A stretch of 64,000 nucleotides of DNA from Norana najaformis (taxonomy: Eukaryota; Annelida; Clitellata; Crassiclitellata; Hormogastridae). The translations under genes were made by a program, and so were the position numbers. The notes beneath the pieces are model-generated. The model saw only the letters and a program-made list of their open reading frames with translations, was not told the origin of the DNA and did not search any database. Location: the NCBI GenBank assembly GCA_964023275.1, contig OZ029921.1:1558501-1622500 (forward strand). The letters are read 5' to 3'. This document shows, in pieces, positions 56,515-64,000 of this stretch (positions are counted from its first letter, which is position 1; every line of letters begins with the position of its first letter).

Positions 56515-57000
56515 TAACCGGTCAACCGAGTAACTTGTCAACATCAAACTACATCGACTCTGTTGATCCCACAGCGTCAACACGCACAACTACTGCGCCA
56601 ACAACCAAATGACGCCAACAAACTCGAAATGTAGTCGTCAGTAGCACAAACTGAGTCAACCTCAGTCAACGAATCACCACGTGGGATCCTGAAAATCCTC
56701 TTGACGTTAAAAACAGGGCAACCGGCAACCGACCAGTCAACCGCGCCAACAAGTCAACATACAGCAATGCGCTACTGTTTACGGCAAACGACCAATCAAT
56801 CGTGCGATCTGAATGGTCAACTCCGTCAACCTGCGTCTGAGCCAACAGCGCCAAAGGTTGGCCTATCCACTAAAGCAATGCGCCATGGCACGGCAACCAG
56901 CCAACATTAACCAAGTCAACCTATATTAATGTTCCCACCGCAACATCCTCAACCACGCCAATCTGCGTCAACCCCGCAAACCTGTTCGTCAACCTGGCGC
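56515..57000. repeat. Irregular GTCAAC/GCCAAC-rich segment
   Basis: GTCAAC or GCCAAC occurs every 10 to 40 bases without a fixed period; CAAC is far above expectation. No unit longer than about eight bases is conserved. Confidence 0.6.
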
Positions 57001-57837
57001 CAACCGGACGAGCGCGGACGAATACACGTAGTCCTTGTTATCTACCGCGGCTTGATATTCCGTTAAGTCGTATCCGAAATGATCACCGCCCGTGTGGTCC
57101 GATTTCGTGTCGTCGCTTCTTCGTCGGCGTGTCCGCTAAGTCGTTGCTAGTTTGGCGGATCGACCACCAGACGCACGCACGCACGGACGGACGGATGGAT
57201 AGAAGGACGCATTGGTTGCTTGGCGCCAATCATTAGCCGACTCTCGCTGGGCCCAACGGTATTGCGCCGCGTTCATCGCGGAAAGTAAACAATCGCATCG
57301 AGTGCGTGAAAAAATTCCATTTCCAATGTAACAGCTCGTTGATGAATAGGAATAGGCGCTATAGAAATCGTTAAACTGCTGAGTGTGTGCTTTTCTTAAT
57401 GGACGCGGTGCTGTTTGGTCGTTTCCGCAGCACAGGCGCCGCTAATGAGCGATTGATCAACCGCGGCAGCGTCTGCCAACGCAGCCGATGACTAGGAATG
57501 TGGTCAGCCGATGGCAGCTAGCCATACCCATCAGCTATGTTGATCTGCGCGTCGGTCCCTGGGGATGAGGAAACGAATGCATTTGGAGGGGAGGGTGAAG
57601 AAGGTGGAGGCAGGAAAGGAAGATGGATTAAGGAGAAAGTGGAAAAGAAGATGAAAAAAAGAACAGAAAGTAAATAGAAAAAATAAATAAAAAGGAGAGG
57701 CCGATAAGAAAATTGAAAGAAATTGATATTGAAGAGGAACGATCGCGCAATGAGATGATAAAACCACTTAAGGAAAAGCAAGTAAAGTAAAAAGTAAAGT
57801 ATTCCATATCCTACAAGTGAGACGTGGGGGGCACTCT

Positions 57838-58074
57838 TCTCCTTTTCTAGACCCTTGAGCCGGCAATTGACGCATCCCAAGGTTCTGATCATGGGGCCAA
57901 CGCATCACAGGGCTTGCTTTTTACTTCCCAGCTCACGCCGGTGCCAGTTTCTACTGCTTGGTGACAGAGACACGTTGCGCAAACAACTTGCCGACGATCG
58001 TTACACGGAGTAGAACGCGCAACCGTATGATCATTGGCCAAACGCGTTACCGATGGACCACCGTGCTGCACCTT
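57838..58074 (-). mobile_element. SINE family B, tRNA-derived
   Basis: ACCCTTGAGCCGGCAATTG, CACAGGGCTTGC, reverse head CCGTATGATCATTGGCC and CGATGGACCACCGTGC. Confidence 0.7.
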
Positions 58075-58377
58075 AAGGAAAACAAGCAGATAGAAGACAA
58101 GAAGATGAAACACAAAAGTCGAGTCAGGGAGACCAGCTTATTCGCAGCTGGCGCTATATCAATTGAAGCCCGCAAGAGCCAGTTTGTTTGGTCGGTTTCA
58201 ATGCCAGGTCCGAATCCACGGAAGCTGAGTGGAATGCGTTGGGGTGGGGAAAGCACCTTTTATTGCGCTATGTTAATACACTCTGCTTCGCGTTCGCTTC
58301 TTTTTTAGTCTGCAGGCCTGTCCTGTAATAAACGTCCTGTTCTTGGGTCCTCAGTCAGTCCTTTAGTTCGCAATTTC

Positions 58378-58530
58378 ATTCGGACTCCCGCATGTTTGAC
58401 TCTTGGATCTTGACTTGGAACTGATTCTGGTCCTTTCTGCCTATCGATTTTGTTTTGACTGAGGGCCTGTGAAGAAGCTGGTTCCCGCGACTTAGCTTTC
58501 GTTGGGCGCTTTAGAAATCTCGAGTTTATG
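58378..58530 (+). mobile_element. SINE family A
   Basis: GACTCTTGGATCTTGACTTG, CTATCGATTTTGTTTTGAC, GTTGGGCGCTTTAGAAATC. Confidence 0.7.
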
Positions 58531-59388
58531 ATAACGATTCTTTAGTTCTTTCGTTGCCCAGATGTGTGCCAACATGTTTACGATTAGATACAATGAGCAG
58601 TGTTCTCTACTCTAGTAATAAGTTTGCATTAATTCATACACTTCCGCTATCGAACTCGTGCCACAACATGCTTTAGACTCATACAGACTCAATTAAAATG
58701 TCCAGAGATTCGATCCGCAGGACTCCGTATAAAATTCAACGGCCGAGTGACTCTCCTTATCACGAGGCGTAGACCGACTAGGGTGGGTAATTAGCCACGA
58801 AACGCCCACATCTAGGATCTAGGACACAGGTAGCTGTGGGTTGGACTGTTGTCGAGGCTGGAGATATACAAGTGTTTCGTACCGCGATCCCTAGAGTGCA
58901 GCAATCGTACCGAGGACAGCGGTATAAAGTGTATAGTGAACTTGGAATGCAGACATTGTGTCTTTCTCTCGATGGGCTACACAAGTAGCAGGTTTTGAAA
59001 GCGTCGACCACTTGTTATGCCGTTCCTATGACGACGCGTACTCCGCAGCACTGATGCACAGTGTAATCCGCGGACAAAGCAGTTCTACGTTTGCAGTCGC
59101 TCCTTTCGCTACATTTTACAAAGGAAAGTTGACAATTAGAAAAATTGTCGATAAAATCTGCCATTTGTTTCTGAACTTCTTAGAGATTGCTAGTAAAATT
59201 GCGAATTTATAATCTTGTGCTGAGAGTTTATCGGTCACGCGTCTTGATACATCGTCTGTGGACTGCAGTGGTTTTCGTCAAAATGGTCTTTAACTTTGTT
59301 TAAAATGGTAAGAATTCTAGATTGAGTAAAACTGACCTTTACAATAAACTAAAGACATTTGCCGCAAAACAGATCGGACAGTGGCGCG

Positions 59389-59494
59389 ATGGCGAACGCC
59401 GAAGATTCAAAAGAAACGAAAAAAGTCGTCAACTTTTCGGAGGAGACAGACGGAGGAGAAATCGCGCCTCCTCTGATATCTTCTTCACAGAAAG
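59389..59494 (+). CDS. Exon 1 of unrecognised right-end gene
   Basis: 35 codons plus one base. The ATG is in a GGCGCGATGG context. The start and the phase-1 GTAAAA donor are supported by the in-frame join with 63642. Confidence 0.5.
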
Positions 59495-61433
59495 GTAAAA
59501 TGTCGTGATTTACTTAGAGCCTTTATGTTGATTTGGAAATTCACTAGGCTATAATCTGTATGCTGGACTAACAAATTTATGACTATAGTTAAAAATTAAT
59601 AATTAGAAACTTCTAATGTGCCAGACTGCCAGTGTTTGTTTTGACTGAGCGCCTGTGAATAAGCTGGTCCTCGCGGCGCGGCTTTCGTTGGGCGCTGTAG
59701 AAATCTTGGGATTACGATTACGATTACGAGTGTCTAATGCTCAAGGCATCAACGAATGGCGCACCAAAGCCAAGTCGCAATCAGGTCAATATCCTGAAGG
59801 TCAATCCGCAATACAGTTCTTTAGTAGAATAAGACTTAATGACAAATTGGCTGGATCCCCAATTTACATTTCTTAGGCAGGCTATTTATAAGAGAAATGG
59901 AAGATTTAATTTTTTAGTATATAACAAAGTTTAAACATGTATTGACATGTTGAATAGTGCCATTAAAGATTCATTTCCAGGCAAATTACTTGTTTTACTG
60001 AAGCTGGGAAATAAATTAATGTACAGCTATTATGTATTGTATATTGTATAACTATATAACTATATATAACAATATATAACTGTATAACTATATATATATT
60101 GTATATATGGTTAATTAGCAATTAGCCTGGTTCCCCTCTCCAGGTTAGTCATATTCTGAATGCAACTGGATAGCTGGATTGGCAATAATTCCAGGAGAGA
60201 CATATAACCTGTATGGAAGGAATATTTACATTTGTTTTTATGACTATTCAAAGAGACCTAAATGCAACATATTTGTTTAAGTACAGTAAATAGAATGTCG
60301 TAGATGGCCCAGAATTATTGGACCAGATTTTGAATACAGTGAAGACAGCTGAATTACAATGCCAGCTGATTATCAGAGAAATTACTTAAGATAAATAATG
60401 ACCCGCTTCTATCAGGCGCTCAGCCATTAAATAAATAAATGAACTTGTGAACAAATCACTTGATAAGTCAGTAAGTGAGTGCCAAGTTCATTGCAGAGAT
60501 AATAAAATACACAAATTAATCAAATAATAAAAGTAATGAGAATATTGCTCATGAGCAAAGAAGAATATGAGGATCAATGCAAACAGATTTATCAACAAAA
60601 GCTGAGAATGAATGGATTGCCTACCAAGATTGACTAAATTATTTTAAAAGCAATTACTGCATTGTATCATATTGGCAGAATAAATACAATACAAATGTAA
60701 TAAATAAAAGTACAGAGATACGAAATATAGTATATGCAAGTTGATAAATAAAATTTAATGTTTATATAACTGCAGTACATGCAAATGATATAAATATAAT
60801 AAAAATACATTGCAGTGCAAATAGAATAAATTCAGATGATATAAATAACATGCATTAAATAAAATTTGATAAATACTAAAATAGAAATGTGAGAAATAAA
60901 TATACAATGCAATGCAAATCCAATGCACAATAAATAAAATGCAGTAAACAAAAATGTAGTGAACAAAAATCATCTAGCCATTCCAGATGATTTTTTCATA
61001 TTCTCCAGACATTTTTCTAAATCCTGAAGGAGCATTTCTACCTTGGGCAAATAAATGAATAGCTATACTTTACTTAAGAATACATTACAGTACAATATGA
61101 AGCAACTACTTATACAGAAGAACTACTTACAGAGGACTGAGAGGCTGAGCTGCAAATTACAGAGATGCTAAAACCAAATGTGTTTGATTCAAGGGTGGCT
61201 GAAACCAACAGAGGAGGCTGAAATTTCATGATATTAATGGCATCACTGGAAACCAAAATTGCCTAAAGGTGCTGTGCATATCACCAGGTGATGATGCTGA
61301 TGCTGTTCATAACATCTGTCATAAATATATTAATCCAACCTTGCTGCAGAACACCTGTATCTTCTTCTTCTGTAATTCTATGGGTTTGCAATTTATTGAT
61401 GTTGATCGCACACATCAAACATCTGTATCACTG

Positions 61434-61511
<78 letters not shown>

Positions 61512-63917
61512 TTATATATATATTTATATATATATATATATTCGGGTACGCATAAGAGTAAAACTGATGGTTCTTATACTTAAATAAAACCAACAAACAA
61601 GCTTACAGCAAGAGTTGGCCTGGTCAAAGATTAGCAGTGTCTTACATTAGGATGAAAAATAATATGGAAGAACTTCTGCTGGAAAAAAATGACCTGCAGG
61701 CAAATTCATTTCAACAGAAAGTAGCTATCTAGACAAGATTTTAAAGTAGGCTTTCCCTAATGAACCGACTTCTGTTGAAAACAAAGAAAATGCAAGTTTG
61801 ATTGTATTGATATTTCAAGACCTTAAAATGGCAGAGTTCTTACTGAGCAAATATTAAAACTACGTGAAAACATTTGAAAAGGCATTGTGTCTTGCTGAGG
61901 ATCATTAATTACTGCAATCGTTGATAGCGGCTTTTTGTTCTAGTCTTTGTGCTCAGGGTTCAAGTTCTGGTGGACGTTATACATAGATAATTTGTTATCG
62001 GATGATAAGGAACGGTAGTCCCTTTGTTGGATTACCGTTGTTAGATTACCGTTGTTGCATTTGCACATCGTGCTTTTGCCCAGTGCAGACCAATCTGTAT
62101 TCATTTTATTATCTGCGTCAGATCAATTTATTTATGTTGATACTGTCCAAAGCCAATGCATTTGTCTTTGTGGTGCTACTGTGTTTTCGCGCTGAATGGA
62201 AACACTGTTCCTGCAAATCAAATCAGATAGATAGCTGAACAACTTTTATGTTGGGAGAAGCGACGAGACCCAGACTTGAGCCAGGCAGAGAAAGAGACAA
62301 TGGTTTTTCAGGGTTGCTCGAAAAAATATTTGTTTTCTATTGCAGAAAATAATAGGTTTCTTTGCGTCATGTGCATACACATTATATCTTATTTTTACCT
62401 CACCTTTATGTTAATCGTAAACATAAGCAAAAATTATATAACTGCAGGGTAAAAGTAGGTCACATTTTTTATACTGTTATGCATAAATGCGGATACTTGT
62501 GTATGCATGTACTGTATACATGTATGTATAAACACTGATAATATGCAGCTTACTAATCTCTTGTGGGATATCGAGTCTAATCCAGTCTCTTTTCATTTGA
62601 TGTGTTTTGTTCCTTAATCTAACCTAACTGTGTAGTCTAACCTAATCTAATCCTAACCTCAGCTTACCTAACCTCACCTAATCTTCCTAACCCGATATAC
62701 ATTGCTGAAAGTAATTTCTGCCAGTTTCAAGCACTAGTTTGGCTAGATTTATTGCAGACATTAACTGCAATGGCATGGACATTAACTGTCTGGTGTCAGA
62801 GACGTTTGTCGTCCATACTGCTAGACTGTTTTGTCTAACTACTTCAAAAGGCCACATTACTGTCTGGCTAAAGGCCACAGGAACTGAGCTTTATTTCCAG
62901 ACAAATTCATCCTGGATACATTGGTGTGTGCAGTTTTCAAACATTACCATATCCAGTGCGTCACTGGTTATAAGCAGGACCTGAGCGGCAAATCCGCTTA
63001 ATATCCTGGCGGCCAATCCGCTGAGACAGAGAATTCGAAGTTCCTCTGAAGCCGTCTTGGCAGTGGCTTAAGGGGCTGATCTTCCTAATAATTAAAATGA
63101 CTTGAAGACTGTGTAGTGTGGTAAGCTGGTTACTTGGCTGAGACTGAAGAAAATGTCTGCAAGTGCATGTAGAGTAAAGTAAAACGATTGCTTGTTTGTT
63201 ACCTCTATTGAAGGGATTGGCGCAAACTTGAAACAGCAAGCCAATAAGCGAATGACCTATTCTTATATATGACACATTGTAATTGTAACTGTAATTGTAA
63301 TTACAACAATTTATATAGCAGGCTACTTCTAGGGTGCTTTACAAAGTCAAAGGTCAGTCAGCCCAAGTACAATTACATATCATGAGTATGTCAGTTTCGC
63401 TTGATGCTCTGGGGTTTGAACCCTTGACGATAAGGCAAAAACAGATGCATCTGTCACTGTGCGATCTATTTGTGTACGTGACTTGGTTCCGTCCTAGGAT
63501 CGTGGTTTTGGAATTCAGTTTTGCTTAGAAGTGACCATTGATTGATGTCTTTTACATTACGATAATGGTGCTTTAGAAGTTTCCTTGTGAGGTTACGTTA
63601 GATTGTTGTTGTCTGAAGTTGATTGTTTACTGTGTTTTTAGATGGAAAGGAAGGCAAAGACGAGGGAACAAAGGAGAGGCAACGTAGGGCCTCAGTACCT
63701 CAGAAAGTGGTGAGTAGAATGAGCAAGACGAAGCAAAAGAATAGAATGGGTAAGGTATGGTACTTCAAGAGTAAAGAAGCCAGATGGAAAGTTCTGGTTA
63801 GGATAGCTTTGGATTTGAAGAATGCTTGCTTTCATGAGGACAGTACAGGTCAAGTGTTTTTTAGAATTGCAAGTCATTCGACCATTGTTTACAATGAAGA
63901 AAACGCAAGAACAATAG
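59389..63917 (+). CDS. Unrecognised gene, first two exons, runs off right edge
   Basis: Not assigned to a family. Exon 1 (59389-59494) encodes [19 protein letters not shown] and ends ISSSQK in phase 1 before GTAAAA. After a 4.1-kb intron, exon 2 starts at 63642 (TTTTTAG acceptor) in the matching phase with [24 protein letters not shown] fits a PKA-type phosphorylation site. Exon 2 may end at 63709 (GTG|GTGAGT, a strong donor) or continue in an open frame to 63917 (ATAG|GTAAAA), adding [19 protein letters not shown] and [10 protein letters not shown]. The longer form looks protein-like, but I cannot decide. The visible part is charged and soluble, with no signal peptide. Confidence 0.5.
59636..59735 (+). 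mobile_element. SINE family A, 5'-truncated
   Basis: GTTTTGACTGAGCGCCTGTG, GTTGGGCGCTGTAGAAATC and ATTACGATTACG, inside intron 1 of the right-end gene. Confidence 0.65.
61436..61545. repeat. (TA)n microsatellite
   Basis: Pure TA run of about 60 bases, then TATATATATTTA units. Confidence 0.9.
63270..63350. repeat. SINE-like 3' tail motif
   Basis: TAATTGTAATTACAACAATT and TATATAGCAGGCTACTTC recur at 35213-35270 in similar form. Family not identified. Confidence 0.35.
63642..63917 (+). CDS. Exon 2 of unrecognised right-end gene (end uncertain)
   Basis: Two bases complete an Asp codon, then a Lys/Arg/Glu-rich stretch. The alternative end at 63709 has the better donor; the frame stays open to 63946 either way. 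Confidence 0.4.
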
Positions 63918-64000
63918 GTAAAACTTTACATATTGTTGTTAGAATGTGACCATTTAAGGTATATAAGCTGTGTGGTTGCAGAAGATGAATTGAAATTTAA

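Larger units (their letters stand above)
52583..59388. other. Region between synaptotagmin linker exon and right-end gene
   Basis: No supported exon. It includes an ATC/GTC repeat stretch (52970-53090), a GC-richer segment with TATA-like sites (53270-53450), two family B and two family A SINEs, and a GTCAAC-rich segment (56515-57000). 53760-54900 and 57000-57520 show nothing recognisable. Confidence 0.6.
59495..63641. other. AT-rich intron of the right-end gene
   Basis: 4.1 kb, clearly more AT-rich and poorer in SINEs than the rest of the window, with AATAAATA-like stretches (60400-60960). It contains a TA microsatellite and a CTAACCT repeat (62570-62695). No exon recognised. Confidence 0.6.

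Overview
The window is animal nuclear DNA: long GT-AG introns, SINEs, DNA-transposon remnants and very abundant microsatellites. The receptor kinase architecture (sema, PSI, four IPT/TIG domains, tyrosine kinase), a two-C2 synaptotagmin and an intronless TMEM45 homologue indicate a bilaterian, most likely a non-vertebrate. I cannot name the phylum.

Layout. (1) 299-3002, minus strand: the first six coding exons of a secreted M14 zinc carboxypeptidase; the rest lies beyond the left edge. (2) 3003-6524: repeat-rich intergenic DNA. (3) 6525-30853, minus strand: a complete 19-exon MET-like receptor tyrosine kinase of about 1,408 residues, spread over 24 kb. (4) 30854-41057: intergenic DNA full of SINEs and short tandem repeats. 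(5) 41058-42020, plus strand: an intact single-exon TMEM45-family membrane protein of 320 residues. (6) 44571-52582, minus strand: the linker, C2A and C2B exons of a synaptotagmin-7-like gene, whose transmembrane exon was not found. (7) 59389 to at least 63709, plus strand: the first two exons of an unrecognised gene running off the right edge. The genes do not form an evident pathway; this is ordinary gene order in an animal genome.

At least five SINE families are interspersed, three or four with tRNA-like heads. One pair looks like a composite in which family A sits inside family C. Two hAT-type remnants are visible, one with perfect 8-bp target duplications.

The most unusual signal is a recurrent association of local tandem repeats with splice junctions. 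At seven exon boundaries in three genes, the neighbouring intron carries copies of the splice site together with the adjoining exon edge. The clearest case is a 23-copy, 32-bp array of the acceptor and first exon bases of the synaptotagmin C2B exon. All exon boundaries were deduced by eye from translation, splice consensus and reading phase, without transcript data.
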